From: Hymenobacter aerilatus
GTDB lineage: Bacteria; Bacteroidota; Bacteroidia; Cytophagales; Hymenobacteraceae
Reading direction: 5' to 3'
Assembly: GCF_022921095.1 (NCBI RefSeq)
Contig: NZ_CP095053.1
Coordinates: forward strand, 1,282,501-1,346,500
Length of the DNA stretch: 64,000 bases
The first letter of the stretch is position 1. Each line of letters opens with the position of its first letter. This document shows, piece by piece, positions 16,668-26,245 of this stretch. The notes under the pieces were generated by a model, which saw nothing but the letters and a program-made list of their open reading frames with translations, was not told where the DNA came from and ran no database searches. A program made the translations under genes and the position numbers.

Positions 16668-19600
16668 ATGCATTCACCATTACGAAAAACGGTCTTAGGC
16701 CTGAGTTTGCCGCTGTTTGCGGCCGTAGGACTACCCATAGCTAGTCTGTTCTTACCAACTGCACAAGTGCTGGCGCAAGCCACGCAAACAGTTTCCGGTC
16801 GGGTTGTTGGCGCGGATGGTGGCGGAGGCCTACCTGGTGTTACTGTTCTACAGAAAGGTACCACCAACGGGGTTTCAACGAATAGCGACGGAGACTTCAC
16901 GCTGTCAGTTCCTGCTGGGAGTACGCTGGTATTTAGTGCTATCGGTTATGTAAGCCAAGAGGCAGTCGTTTCTGGGGCTACCATGAACGTCAAGCTAGCT
17001 ACTGATAATAAGGCGCTGGATGAGGTGGTAGTAGTAGGTTACGGCGTGCAGAGAGCAGAGGCAGTAACGGGTTCAGTGGCATCTATCAGTGGCGAAAATC
17101 TGCGCGAAGTGCCATCTGCTAATATCTCACAGGCCTTGCAAGGCCGTTTGCCGGGCGTACAGTTTTCGCAATCCTCCTCTCAGCCAGGTGCTACCACACA
17201 AATTCGTATACGTGGGACTCGTTCTCTTTCTGCTAGCAATGATCCGCTGATTGTATTGGATGGCATTCCTTTTCCAGGTTCTATTGGCGACATCAACCCC
17301 AACGATATCCAGAGTGTAGACATCTTGAAAGATGCGTCTGCCACGGCTATCTACGGGTCTCGTGGGGCAAACGGAGTTGTGTTAGTTACTACCAAAGGAG
17401 GTAAAATGGGGCAAAAGCCTCAGGTGACGTATGATGGGTTTGTGGGCGTAAAAACCCTGTTCGCCAAATATCCCATGATGAGCGGGCCTGAGTTTGTTGC
17501 CCTTCGTAAAGCAGCAGGCCAGTATACCAACGCCTTAGACGAAGCCGATGATGTAAATACCGATTGGCAGGACTTATTGTATCGAACCGGTATTCAATCC
17601 AACCACAACGTAGGGCTTTCCGGTGGCACGGAGAATGGGCGTTACAATTTCAATGCAGGTTATTACCAAGAAGAAGGGGTAATCCCTACGCAGCAATATA
17701 CCCGATACACCATACGCGGTACACTTGACCAAGGAGTTGGTAAATATATCCGTCTGGGTTTTACTACAAACAACAGCTACAACTTATCTGAAGGCTCCAA
17801 TGTGGGTATATATGGTACCTTAAATTCATCGCCAATTGCTAATCCGTACAATCCGGATGGTACACTGAAAAGAACCATTCGAATGCCACTGGATGAGCAG
17901 TGGGTGTATACAAGAGACGTAGTAGAGGCCAATAAGGATAGATGGTTAAGCCAGACGAGAAATTTGGCCACATATAACACCCTTTTTGGAGAAGTTAAGA
18001 TTCCGGGAGTAGAGGGGTTGAAGTACCGCATCAATCTTGGCGTAAACTACCGGCAAAGCCAGGGCGGTGCTTACACGGGCCAGGGGATTAATGCCGTCAA
18101 CCCGACTACCATTTCGACGGCATCCGTTAGTAATTCGGTTACTACAGACTGGACCGTTGAAAACATTTTATCCTATGACCGCACCTTTGCCGGAAAGCAT
18201 AATATAAACGCGTTGGCTTTATATTCTGCCTCAAACAATATTTTCAACCGGTCGCGGATTGCGGCAAGAGATATTCCCTCAGACGCCTTTCAATTCTACA
18301 ACCTGGGGCTGGCTGCCGGCGAAATCACCGTTACTCCTGGGGATCAGCAGTATCAGAAATTTGGTCTGCTATCCTACATGGGACGTGTGATGTATTCCTA
18401 CGATGACCGGTACTTGTTATCCGCTACGGTTCGTTCGGATGGTTCTTCGCGACTTGCCGAGGGACACAAATGGAATACCTACCCTGCTGTATCAGTAGGC
18501 TGGAACGTGGCCCGGGAAGCGTTCATGCAGAATGTTTCTGCCGTGAACATGTTGAAGTTCCGGGCCGGTTACGGTGTAACATCAAACCAAGCTATTAACC
18601 CGTACGCTACGCTGGGTCTTTTAGCTACCAGACCATACAACTTTGGCCCTACTAACTACCAAACGGGGCTGTTTGTGAATCAGCTCCCAAACCCTGCCTT
18701 AGGTTGGGAATACTCTAAAACCTGGAATTACGGGGTGGACTTCGCCCTGCTAAACAACCGTCTTTCTGGTACAGTTGAGTACTACGTTACCAATACCGAA
18801 GATATTCTGCTTGGTTTACCACTGCCTCCAACCTCTGGCGTAGATAGCTACACGGCCAATATTGGAGCTACCCAAAACAAAGGCATAGAGCTTTCTTTGA
18901 ATGGGGTAATCTTAGACAATCTCAATGGCTGGACGTGGGAAGCTGGGTTCAACCTCTATGCCAACCGCAACAAAATTGTATCACTGGCCGGAGAGCAGCA
19001 AAGAGACGAAGGCAACTGGTGGTTTGTCGGAAAACCCATCAACGTAGTTTTTGATTACGAACGAGTTGGACTGTGGCAGCAGGATGATCCATACCTGAAT
19101 GTGCTGGAGCCAGGCGGCAATGTGGGGATGATCAAGGTGAAGTACACTGGCACTTACAACGCGGATGGTACGCCTACCCGAGCCATTGGCCCAGCAGACC
19201 GTCAGATTCTAGATACAAACCCCAACTTCCTGGGAGGTTTCAACACCCGGTTGGCGTACAAAGGATTTGATCTGACTGCCGTAGGCGCCTTCCAAAACGG
19301 TGGCCTGCTCAACAGCACGCTGTACGGCTCGTCCGGCTACCTCAACATGTTGAATGGTCGTCGCGGGAACGTAAAGGTGGATTACTGGACGCCCGATAAC
19401 ACGGATGCTCGGTACCCCAAACCAGGTGGTCTCGCGAGTGGCGACAATCCAAAGTATGGCTCTACACTTGGCTACTTTGATGCCTCCTACCTGAAAGTCC
19501 GCACCATTTCCCTGGGCTATAACTTCGACAATAATACTTGGCTGAAAAAAGCCGGGGTAAGCAGACTACGCTTCTACGTAACGGCTCAAAACCCCTTCGT

Positions 19601-19766
19601 GCTGTTCTCGCCTTACAATCGGGAATCGGGCATGGATCCGGAAACCAACTCCTATGCCGACCAAAATGTGGCCGTAACCACGGGCGTTCCAAGCCGGCTA
19701 TTGACGATAGGCACTAACGCACCTGCCACCCGCACCTACCTCGCAGGCCTGAATCTTACCTTCTAG
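16668..19766 (+). CDS. SusC/RagA-type TonB-dependent transporter
   Basis: About 1032 residues, outer-membrane oligosaccharide importer. The signal peptide starts at MHSPLRKTVLG and ends near LAQA; an ATG 24 bp upstream is also possible. A carboxypeptidase-D-like regulatory fold (about 38-118; QTVSGRVVGADGGGGLPGVT), TonB box region DEVVVVGYG, plug domain (PLIVLDGIPFPGSI, IYGSRGANGVVLVTTKGG), then the beta-barrel ending in aromatic LNLTF. Followed after 12 bp by SusD. Probably takes up xylo-oligosaccharides, by context. The gene has visibly lower G+C and more A/T-ending codons than its neighbours. Confidence 0.93.
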   Translation: MHSPLRKTVLGLSLPLFAAVGLPIASLFLPTAQVLAQATQTVSGRVVGADGGGGLPGVTVLQKGTTNGVSTNSDGDFTLSVPAGSTLVFSAIGYVSQEAVVSGATMNVKLATDNKALDEVVVVGYGVQRAEAVTGSVASISGENLREVPSANISQALQGRLPGVQFSQSSSQPGATTQIRIRGTRSLSASNDPLIVLDGIPFPGSIGDINPNDIQSVDILKDASATAIYGSRGANGVVLVTTKGGKMGQKPQVTYDGFVGVKTLFAKYPMMSGPEFVALRKAAGQYTNALDEADDVNTDWQDLLYRTGIQSNHNVGLSGGTENGRYNFNAGYYQEEGVIPTQQYTRYTIRGTLDQGVGKYIRLGFTTNNSYNLSEGSNVGIYGTLNSSPIANPYNPDGTLKRTIRMPLDEQWVYTRDVVEANKDRWLSQTRNLATYNTLFGEVKIPGVEGLKYRINLGVNYRQSQGGAYTGQGINAVNPTTISTASVSNSVTTDWTVENILSYDRTFAGKHNINALALYSASNNIFNRSRIAARDIPSDAFQFYNLGLAAGEITVTPGDQQYQKFGLLSYMGRVMYSYDDRYLLSATVRSDGSSRLAEGHKWNTYPAVSVGWNVAREAFMQNVSAVNMLKFRAGYGVTSNQAINPYATLGLLATRPYNFGPTNYQTGLFVNQLPNPALGWEYSKTWNYGVDFALLNNRLSGTVEYYVTNTEDILLGLPLPPTSGVDSYTANIGATQNKGIELSLNGVILDNLNGWTWEAGFNLYANRNKIVSLAGEQQRDEGNWWFVGKPINVVFDYERVGLWQQDDPYLNVLEPGGNVGMIKVKYTGTYNADGTPTRAIGPADRQILDTNPNFLGGFNTRLAYKGFDLTAVGAFQNGGLLNSTLYGSSGYLNMLNGRRGNVKVDYWTPDNTDARYPKPGGLASGDNPKYGSTLGYFDASYLKVRTISLGYNFDNNTWLKKAGVSRLRFYVTAQNPFVLFSPYNRESGMDPETNSYADQNVAVTTGVPSRLLTIGTNAPATRTYLAGLNLTF

Positions 19767-19778
19767 AAAAAGCTCAAC

Positions 19779-21731
19779 ATGAAACGTTTCAACATAAAAT
19801 TCTTTATTGGGGCGGCCGTAATTTCTTTGTCCGCGGTTGGGTGCGCAGATCTTCTGGAAGAACAACCTAGGAGTATTTACGAACCTGGCTTCTTTCAAAC
19901 GGAAAGAGGCGTTAGTGGAGGCTTAACCTCTATGTATGCTCACCTGCGCTACATCTACGGTGATGCTTACTTTTATAATACTACCCTCACGGGGACAGAT
20001 GAAGTAACCTATGGCAGAGATGCAGATGAGAACTTCCTGGCCATGGACTTCTCCGGCAGGGCAGCGCTCAACGCCACTAACAGCCGGGCAGATAGATTGT
20101 GGACGGCTGCGTTTCCTAATATCAACACAGCCAGTGGCGTTATCAAGAATGCTACCGCAGTAGGAACCGTTGCTCCAGCTCTTGTTGCCGAGGCAAGATT
20201 CTTCCGCGCCTTTGATTACTTCATGCTGGTACAAACCTTTGGTGGGGTGCCCTTAGATTTGGGGGCAGGAGAACTGGAGTTCAACACGAACCCTATCAGA
20301 ACCTCGGTGCGTAACACGGTACCCGAAGTCTACACCAAAGCTATTTTCCCGGATCTACTGCAAGCAGTCAATGATTTGCCGGCGAATCCGCGGGTGATAG
20401 GTGGCGCAACCAAAACGCTTGCCCGGCTTTACCTGGCAAAAGCCTACCTGACATATGCCTGGTGGCTTGAAAACCCCAATAATATTCCGACCTATCCAGC
20501 AGCTCAGCGGGTAGATCCTGATGGTCGTAATGCTCAATACTACTATCAGCAGGCATATGATATAGCAATAGCAGGTATCGAGAGCCCGGGGCCATTCCGT
20601 TTGCAGGGAACGTATTATGATGTGAACGTGGCCACAAATGACCGCAACGCTGAAATGATGCTGTTCGCTGATCATACCGAATCCAGCGAATTGTACAACG
20701 GTGGTAGCCTGACCTTTGGTAGCGGCGGTGCCCCCGATAACTTTGCCGGCTGGATGATGACGTGGAACTACACCAACATCCGAAGCGCCACAAATGCAGA
20801 TGGAACTGTGCCTGTGTCTTCTGTTCAGCGGGAAGCAGTTCAGCCGTTAGGCCGCCCCTGGACGCGTATGGCTCCTACCATTGGCGCCATTGAAACTACC
20901 TTCGCCGACAAAACAAACGATTCTCGTTACGATGGTACCTTTACCACTACATACCGTGGTAACTGGCCTAAAGGGGGAGTTGCGGCGCAAACGCTGTATA
21001 ATGCCAATAAACTGCCTGTTAGCCCAGGTGCGCCAATCCTGACGTTCTTAAATGCAGAATCCACCACTCCTATTACCTACCCCACTGGTGGAGGTACTAG
21101 TAACATAGGAGCAGGAACACTACCCGGCAGAGCCGATTATGTGATTTCGCCGCGTGGTATCAGCAGAATTGTCTACCCAGGCCTGTGGAAGCTGGGGCCT
21201 TACCGCACGGATAATGGTACTGGCTTAGGACAGCCTAACGCCGCCAGTACGCGTCCGTTCAACATTGCTAAATTCTCTGAGCTATACTTTGTAGCAGCAG
21301 AAGCAGCCGTAAAAGGCGCAACTCCCAAAACGGGCCAAAGTGCTAAGGAGTTGATCAATGTTATCCGTGCTCGGGCTGGTAAGTGGCGTTTCGACAATAA
21401 CGGCAACACAGCTAAAGTACAGGATAATAGCGCTGCTATGGTGGCGTCCACGCCGAATACCATCGATATCAACTATATCCTGGCTGAACGCTCGCGTGAA
21501 TACTACGGCGAAGGATACCGTTGGTATGATCTGGTGCGTACACAAAAGTGGAATGAGTTGGCTTCTACCTACCGTATCGGAGGAACCAACTACGGAGACC
21601 ATACACCGGCAACGGTTACGCGTACCATTCAGCCGTTCCACTATCTGCGTCCTATTCCGCAGGTTCAGCTCGACCGTATGGATGTAGCAGCAGATGTAAA
21701 AGCTGCTTATCAAAATCCTGGCTACCAATAG
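19779..21731 (+). CDS. SusD/RagB-type glycan-binding lipoprotein
   Basis: A 650-residue surface lipoprotein that caps the SusC pore and binds the glycan. Signal peptide MKRFNIKFFIGAAVISLSAV with Cys at GCADLLEEQP, the usual SusD opening. Helical TPR-like N-terminal half (VAEARFFRAFDYFMLVQTFG, LARLYLAKAYLTYAWW) and a C-terminal block IDYILAER-like (ININYILAERSREYYGEGYR region) followed by RWYDLVRT. Longer than most SusD proteins, which have about 500-600 residues. Last gene of the uxuA operon; a terminator follows. Confidence 0.92.
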   Translation: MKRFNIKFFIGAAVISLSAVGCADLLEEQPRSIYEPGFFQTERGVSGGLTSMYAHLRYIYGDAYFYNTTLTGTDEVTYGRDADENFLAMDFSGRAALNATNSRADRLWTAAFPNINTASGVIKNATAVGTVAPALVAEARFFRAFDYFMLVQTFGGVPLDLGAGELEFNTNPIRTSVRNTVPEVYTKAIFPDLLQAVNDLPANPRVIGGATKTLARLYLAKAYLTYAWWLENPNNIPTYPAAQRVDPDGRNAQYYYQQAYDIAIAGIESPGPFRLQGTYYDVNVATNDRNAEMMLFADHTESSELYNGGSLTFGSGGAPDNFAGWMMTWNYTNIRSATNADGTVPVSSVQREAVQPLGRPWTRMAPTIGAIETTFADKTNDSRYDGTFTTTYRGNWPKGGVAAQTLYNANKLPVSPGAPILTFLNAESTTPITYPTGGGTSNIGAGTLPGRADYVISPRGISRIVYPGLWKLGPYRTDNGTGLGQPNAASTRPFNIAKFSELYFVAAEAAVKGATPKTGQSAKELINVIRARAGKWRFDNNGNTAKVQDNSAAMVASTPNTIDINYILAERSREYYGEGYRWYDLVRTQKWNELASTYRIGGTNYGDHTPATVTRTIQPFHYLRPIPQVQLDRMDVAADVKAAYQNPGYQ

Positions 21732-21740
21732 GCTGATGAG

Positions 21741-21776
21741 AAAAGATTGGTTGCTCAAGACGGGCAGCCAATCTTT
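21741..21776 (+). terminator. Intrinsic terminator after susD
   Basis: AAAAGATTGGTTGC (21741-21754) pairs with GCAGCCAATCTTTT (21763-21776) with one G-U pair, followed by CTATTATTTC. Good end for the uxuA-GH67-SDR-SusC-SusD transcript. Confidence 0.8.
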
Positions 21777-21958
21777 TCTATTATTTCTCCTTGATGTAGT
21801 AAGCAATCAGAGCGAAAACCAAGTAGCACGCATCGGCAGGCCGATGGCGCGTGCATAAAGTGCGTGTTCGTATAGCTTGGTATCCAAAGCATTGGCTGCT
21901 TCTGGTGTCCCTAGCAGCTATGGCCAAGACGCGCGCAAACGTATTCAAGTATTGACGC

Positions 21959-23908
21959 ATGAATTCCCTCTTAAGAGTAGTACTGCTGTTTTCCTGCACT
22001 TGCGTGCTGCCTACCCCGGCTGCATTCAGCCAAATTCGCCTGCCGAAGCTCGTCAGCAACGGCATGGTGCTACAGCGCGAGAAGCCTGTTACCATCTGGG
22101 GTTGGGCCGCGGCAGAGGAGAAGGTCGCCATCACGTTTCAGGGTAAAACCTACCGCGCCACTGCCGATACACAAGGGCAATGGCGCGTGAGCCTACCCGC
22201 TATGAAAGCCGGCGGTCCTTACGATATGACCCTTGCAGCCAGCAACCAAGTGAAGGTAAGCGATATTCTGATTGGGGACGTGTGGCTGTGCTCGGGGCAG
22301 TCGAATATGGAAACCACCATGACCCGCGTGCGCGACAAGTACCCCGAGGAAGTAGCCACCGCCAACAACCCGCGCATCCGCCAGTTCAACGTGCCGATGA
22401 GCTACGCGTTCAACGGCCCCAAAGCCGACCTAAAAGGTGGCAGTTGGGTGCCTGTGACGCCGCAGACCATTGGTGACTACTCTGCCGTGGCCTACTTTTT
22501 CGCAAAGGATCTGTACGCTAAGTACAAAGTACCCATCGGTATTATCAAAGATGCCGTGGGTGGTTCGCCGGCCGAAGCTTGGCTGAGCGCCGACGCTTTG
22601 AAACAGTTTCCTACCTACCAGCAAGCCGCCGAGAAGTACAAAGACAGCACCCTGATAGCTAGTACTCAGCAGCGCGACCAAGCCGCCGGGCGCGACTGGC
22701 AGCGCCGCCTCTACCAAGCCGACCAGGGCGAAGCGCCTGGTCAAACTAAGTGGTCGGACCCTAGCTACAACGCCCGCGACTGGGCTACCATGAACGTGCC
22801 TGGCTACTGGGCTAACCAGACCCCGCTGGGACCCGTGAACGGCGTACTCTGGTTCCGCAAGGAAGTGGACGTGCCGGCTAGTATGGTGGGTAAGCCCGCA
22901 CGCCTAGAGCTGGGTACGCTGGTGGATGCCGACTCTACCTATATCAACGGGCAGCTGGTAGGCACTACTGGCTACCAGTATCCGCCCCGCAAGTACGATT
23001 TTGAACCGGGTGTGTTGAAGCCGGGCAAGAACCTGATTGTGGTGCGCCTGGTCAGCAACGGCGGCCGCGGGGGCTTCACCCTCGACAAGGAATACCGTCT
23101 GCTGGCAGGCGACCAGACGCTGGATTTGCGCGGCCCCTGGCAGTACAAGGTAGGCGCTACAATGTCGCCCGCACCTGGTAGCACCACCTTTCAGTACCAG
23201 CCGGGTGGGTTGTACAACGGCATGATTGCCCCGGTAACGCCCTACACCATCAAAGGCATCTTGTGGTACCAGGGCGAATCGAATGCCGGCCGCCCACAGG
23301 ACTATCAGGCCCTGATGACCAGCCTGATTTCCGACTGGCGCCAGCACTTGCAACAACCCAACTTGCCCTTCCTCTACGTGCAGCTACCCAACTTTATGGC
23401 TGCCAAAAAGGAGCCAGGTGAGAGCGGCTGGGCCATGATTCGTGACATTCAGCGCCGCCTGCTTACAGTACCTAACACGGGCATGGCCGTGACGCTGGGT
23501 TTGGGCGAGTGGAACGACATTCACCCCGTAACCAAGCAGCCCGTGGGGCACCGCTTGGCCTTGGCCGCTCAAAAAGTAGCCTATGGCGACAAGAACGTGG
23601 TGGCTTCGGGCCCTCTCTACCAGTCGATGCAGAAAAACGGCAACAAGGCTACGCTCACATTTTCGGGGGTGGGCAGCGGCCTAGTCGCCCAGGGCAAAGG
23701 GTCGTTGGAAGGCTTTGCCGTGGCCGGTTCCGACCACCAGTTCCACTGGGCGCAGGCGCGTATTGAAGGCAATAAAGTAGTCGTGTGGAGCGACCAAGTG
23801 AAAGACCTCGTAGCGGTGCGCTACGCCTGGGCCGATAACCCCGAAAATGCCAACCTCGCCAACAAAGAAGGCCTACCCGCTTCTACATTCCGCACCGATG
23901 ATTTCTAA
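21959..23908 (+). CDS. SGNH-type carbohydrate esterase (sialate O-acetylesterase-like)
   Basis: A 649-residue exported esterase. Signal peptide ends near AAFSQ. The catalytic fold is split: nucleophile Ser in VWLCSGQSNMETTM (about 112-124) and the oxyanion/Asp-His end in LGEWNDIHPVTKQPVGHRLA (about 518-536); KGILWYQGESNAG and IRDIQRRLLTVPN are typical sialate O-acetylesterase blocks. Between about 240 and 390 lies an inserted GH2-like jelly-roll (WFRKEVDVPASMVGKPARLE, DADSTYINGQLVG). In a xylan locus it probably removes acetyl groups from xylan. Overlaps the next gene by 11 bp, so translation is likely coupled. Confidence 0.87.
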   Translation: MNSLLRVVLLFSCTCVLPTPAAFSQIRLPKLVSNGMVLQREKPVTIWGWAAAEEKVAITFQGKTYRATADTQGQWRVSLPAMKAGGPYDMTLAASNQVKVSDILIGDVWLCSGQSNMETTMTRVRDKYPEEVATANNPRIRQFNVPMSYAFNGPKADLKGGSWVPVTPQTIGDYSAVAYFFAKDLYAKYKVPIGIIKDAVGGSPAEAWLSADALKQFPTYQQAAEKYKDSTLIASTQQRDQAAGRDWQRRLYQADQGEAPGQTKWSDPSYNARDWATMNVPGYWANQTPLGPVNGVLWFRKEVDVPASMVGKPARLELGTLVDADSTYINGQLVGTTGYQYPPRKYDFEPGVLKPGKNLIVVRLVSNGGRGGFTLDKEYRLLAGDQTLDLRGPWQYKVGATMSPAPGSTTFQYQPGGLYNGMIAPVTPYTIKGILWYQGESNAGRPQDYQALMTSLISDWRQHLQQPNLPFLYVQLPNFMAAKKEPGESGWAMIRDIQRRLLTVPNTGMAVTLGLGEWNDIHPVTKQPVGHRLALAAQKVAYGDKNVVASGPLYQSMQKNGNKATLTFSGVGSGLVAQGKGSLEGFAVAGSDHQFHWAQARIEGNKVVVWSDQVKDLVAVRYAWADNPENANLANKEGLPASTFRTDDF

Positions 23909-26093
23909 CCCAAAACGTTTGTTGACCGGTCTGCTGCTAGCGGGTTTGAGTCTCAGTGCTCAGGCCCAGCAGGCGGCTACCGCCCTCTACCTCGACCCCA
24001 AGCAACCGCTGAACACCCGCGTCAACGACCTGATCAGCAAGCTTACGCTGGAAGAAAAGGCCGATCAGATGATGTACAACAGCAAGGCCATCGAGCGGCT
24101 GAACATCCCGGCGTATAACTGGTGGAACGAGGCCCTGCATGGGGTAGGGCGGGCTGGTGCGGCTACCGTATTTCCGCAGGCTATCGGGCTGGGCGCTACC
24201 TTCGATGAGGATCTGGCGCTGCGCGTATCTACCGCTATTTCCGACGAGGCACGGGCTATGTACAATGTGGCCGTGGCCAAGGGCTACCGCCAGCAGTACA
24301 GCGGCCTCACGTTCTGGACGCCCAACATCAACATCTTCCGCGACCCGCGTTGGGGTAGGGGACAGGAGACGTATGGTGAAGACCCTACCCTCACGGGTCG
24401 GCTGGGTGTGGCCTTCGTGCAGGGTTTGCAGGGCAACGACCCGCGCTACCTCAAAACTGCCGCCTGCGCCAAGCACTTTGCCGTACACAGCGGCCCCGAG
24501 AAACTACGCCACGAGTTCAATGCCCAGGCCTCACCTCAGGATTTGTGGGAAACCTACCTGCCCGCGTTTCACCAGCTGGTGGATGCCAAGGTTGAGGCCG
24601 TGATGTGCGCTTACAACGCCACCAACGGCGAACCATGCTGCGGCAACAGCTACCTGCTGCAAGATGTGCTGCGCGGCCAATGGAAGTTTAAAGGCCATTT
24701 GGTGAGCGACTGCTGGGCGCTAGTCGACTTTTACCAGGGCCACAAAGTGGTGAAAACGCCCGCCGAGGCCGCTGCCCTGGCCCTGGAGCGAGGCGTGAAC
24801 CTGAACTGCGGCAGTGTGTATCCCTCCTTACCCGAGGCCGTGCAGAAAGGCCTCACCACCGAAGCGAAAATGGACAGCTCGCTGGCCATTTTGCTGCGCA
24901 CCCGCTTCAAGCTGGGCTTATTCGACCCGCAGGGGAGCAGTCCCTACGACAAGCTGGGCGCCGAAACCATCAACAGTGATAAGCACCGCGCTTTGGCCCG
25001 CGAGGCGGCCCAAAAGTCGATTGTGCTGCTGAAAAACAACGGTGTGCTACCGCTGCGCAACGACCTAGCGAAGTACTTCGTGACCGGCCCCAACGCTGCT
25101 AACCTCGACGCGCTGCTGGGCAATTACTACGGCGTGAACCCATCGATGAGCACCATTCTGGAAGGCTTAGTGGCGGGCGTGAGCCCCGCCAGCCAGATGC
25201 AATACCGCCCCGGCGCCCTACTCGACCGCCCCAACCAGAACGGCGTGGACTGGGTGAGCGGCACGGCCCGCACCTCCGACGCTACCTTTGTGGTGCTGGG
25301 AATCAACGGGTTGCTGGAAGGGGAGGAGGGCGAATCTATTGCCTCGCCTTCGTTCGGCGACCGACTCGACTACAACCTGCCCAAAAATCAGATTGATTTC
25401 TTGCGTGGCCTACGTAAAAACAACGATAAGCCTGTTGTGGCCATTGTCACGGGTGGCTCGCCTATGAACCTGGCCGAGGTGCACGAGCTGGCCGACGCCG
25501 TGGTGCTGGCCTGGTACCCCGGCCAAGAAGGCGGCAACGCCATTGCCGATGTGGTGTTTGGTAAGGTAGCGCCATCGGGCAAGCTGCCCATCACCTTCCC
25601 CAAGTCTCTGGACCAGCTGCCGGCTTACGAAAACTACGCCATGCAGGGCCGCACCTACCGCTACATGACGCAGGAGCCACTCTACCCCTTCGGGTTTGGG
25701 CTGAGCTATGCCAAGTTTGAGTACGGCGGGCTAAAGCTGCCTAAGAAAGTGGCCAAAAATAAGCCCGTGGAGGTGGAAGCCACCGTACGCAACACTGGCA
25801 AAATGGCCGGCGAGGAAGTGGTGCAGCTCTACCTCACGCACGCGCCCCGTGCCGGCCAACAGGTGCCGCTGTTTGCGCTCAAAAATTTCCGGCGCGTGCG
25901 CCTGGAGCCGGGCGCCAGCACCACCGTGAAATTCACGCTCACCCCCGAGCAACTAGCTATGATTGATGCTCAAGGTAAAACAGTAGCCGCCAGCGGACCG
26001 GTCACGGTTTCGGTGGGTGGGGCCCTACCTGGCAAGCGTAGCCAGGCGCTGGGCGCCAGCGCTCCGGCCGTGGCTAGCCTCACTGTGCGATAA
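23898..26093 (+). CDS. GH3 beta-xylosidase/beta-glucosidase
   Basis: About 731 residues. The start MISNPKRLLTGLLLAGLSLS gives a signal peptide and overlaps the upstream stop by 11 bp; the longer frame is an out-of-frame extension into that gene. GH3 N-terminal barrel with LNIPAYNWWNEALHGVGRAG, AKHFAVHSGPE, and nucleophile Asp271 in GHLVSDCWALVDF; C-terminal alpha/beta domain (VLLKNNGVLPL, GINGLLEGEEGES, WYPGQEGGNAIADV) and a FnIII-like domain (EVEATVRNTGKMAGEEVVQL). The WNEALHGVGR opening is common in xylan-active members, so beta-xylosidase is preferred. Confidence 0.9.
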   Translation: MISNPKRLLTGLLLAGLSLSAQAQQAATALYLDPKQPLNTRVNDLISKLTLEEKADQMMYNSKAIERLNIPAYNWWNEALHGVGRAGAATVFPQAIGLGATFDEDLALRVSTAISDEARAMYNVAVAKGYRQQYSGLTFWTPNINIFRDPRWGRGQETYGEDPTLTGRLGVAFVQGLQGNDPRYLKTAACAKHFAVHSGPEKLRHEFNAQASPQDLWETYLPAFHQLVDAKVEAVMCAYNATNGEPCCGNSYLLQDVLRGQWKFKGHLVSDCWALVDFYQGHKVVKTPAEAAALALERGVNLNCGSVYPSLPEAVQKGLTTEAKMDSSLAILLRTRFKLGLFDPQGSSPYDKLGAETINSDKHRALAREAAQKSIVLLKNNGVLPLRNDLAKYFVTGPNAANLDALLGNYYGVNPSMSTILEGLVAGVSPASQMQYRPGALLDRPNQNGVDWVSGTARTSDATFVVLGINGLLEGEEGESIASPSFGDRLDYNLPKNQIDFLRGLRKNNDKPVVAIVTGGSPMNLAEVHELADAVVLAWYPGQEGGNAIADVVFGKVAPSGKLPITFPKSLDQLPAYENYAMQGRTYRYMTQEPLYPFGFGLSYAKFEYGGLKLPKKVAKNKPVEVEATVRNTGKMAGEEVVQLYLTHAPRAGQQVPLFALKNFRRVRLEPGASTTVKFTLTPEQLAMIDAQGKTVAASGPVTVSVGGALPGKRSQALGASAPAVASLTVR

Positions 26094-26113
26094 AAAAGAT
26101 ACTTTTAAGGATG

Positions 26114-26147
26114 CTATCGGAACCGTTTTCGAAAACGGTTCCGATAG
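26114..26147. promoter_or_regulatory. Perfect LacI-type operator before xylB
   Basis: A 34-bp perfect palindrome centred at 26130/26131 with core AACCGTTTTCGAAAACGGTT. Its first 24 bases equal 12149-12172 next to the LacI-family gene. It lies about 100 bp before the xylB start and after the GH3 stop, so it may double as a terminator hairpin, but its sequence identity to the distant site argues for protein binding. Confidence 0.75.
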
Positions 26148-26209
26148 TAAAAGCCCGTTTTCATATTGTTTAGGGGCTTTTTGAAGTAGTACGCTGTTCC
26201 GAACCGGTG

Positions 26210-26217
26210 TATCTTTC
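26210..26217 (+). promoter_or_regulatory. Candidate -7 box of xylBA
   Basis: TATCTTTC, one base off the TAnnTTTG consensus, 28 bp before the xylB ATG. No good -33 element at normal spacing. Confidence 0.3.
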
Positions 26218-26245
26218 GAGAATATTAACCCTACCTTTTCCTTCT

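Noticed and set aside
26114..26147. Palindrome before xylB as just a GH3 terminator
   Set aside because: Its left 24 bases are identical to a site next to the LacI gene that is not at a gene end, so regulator binding explains it better.
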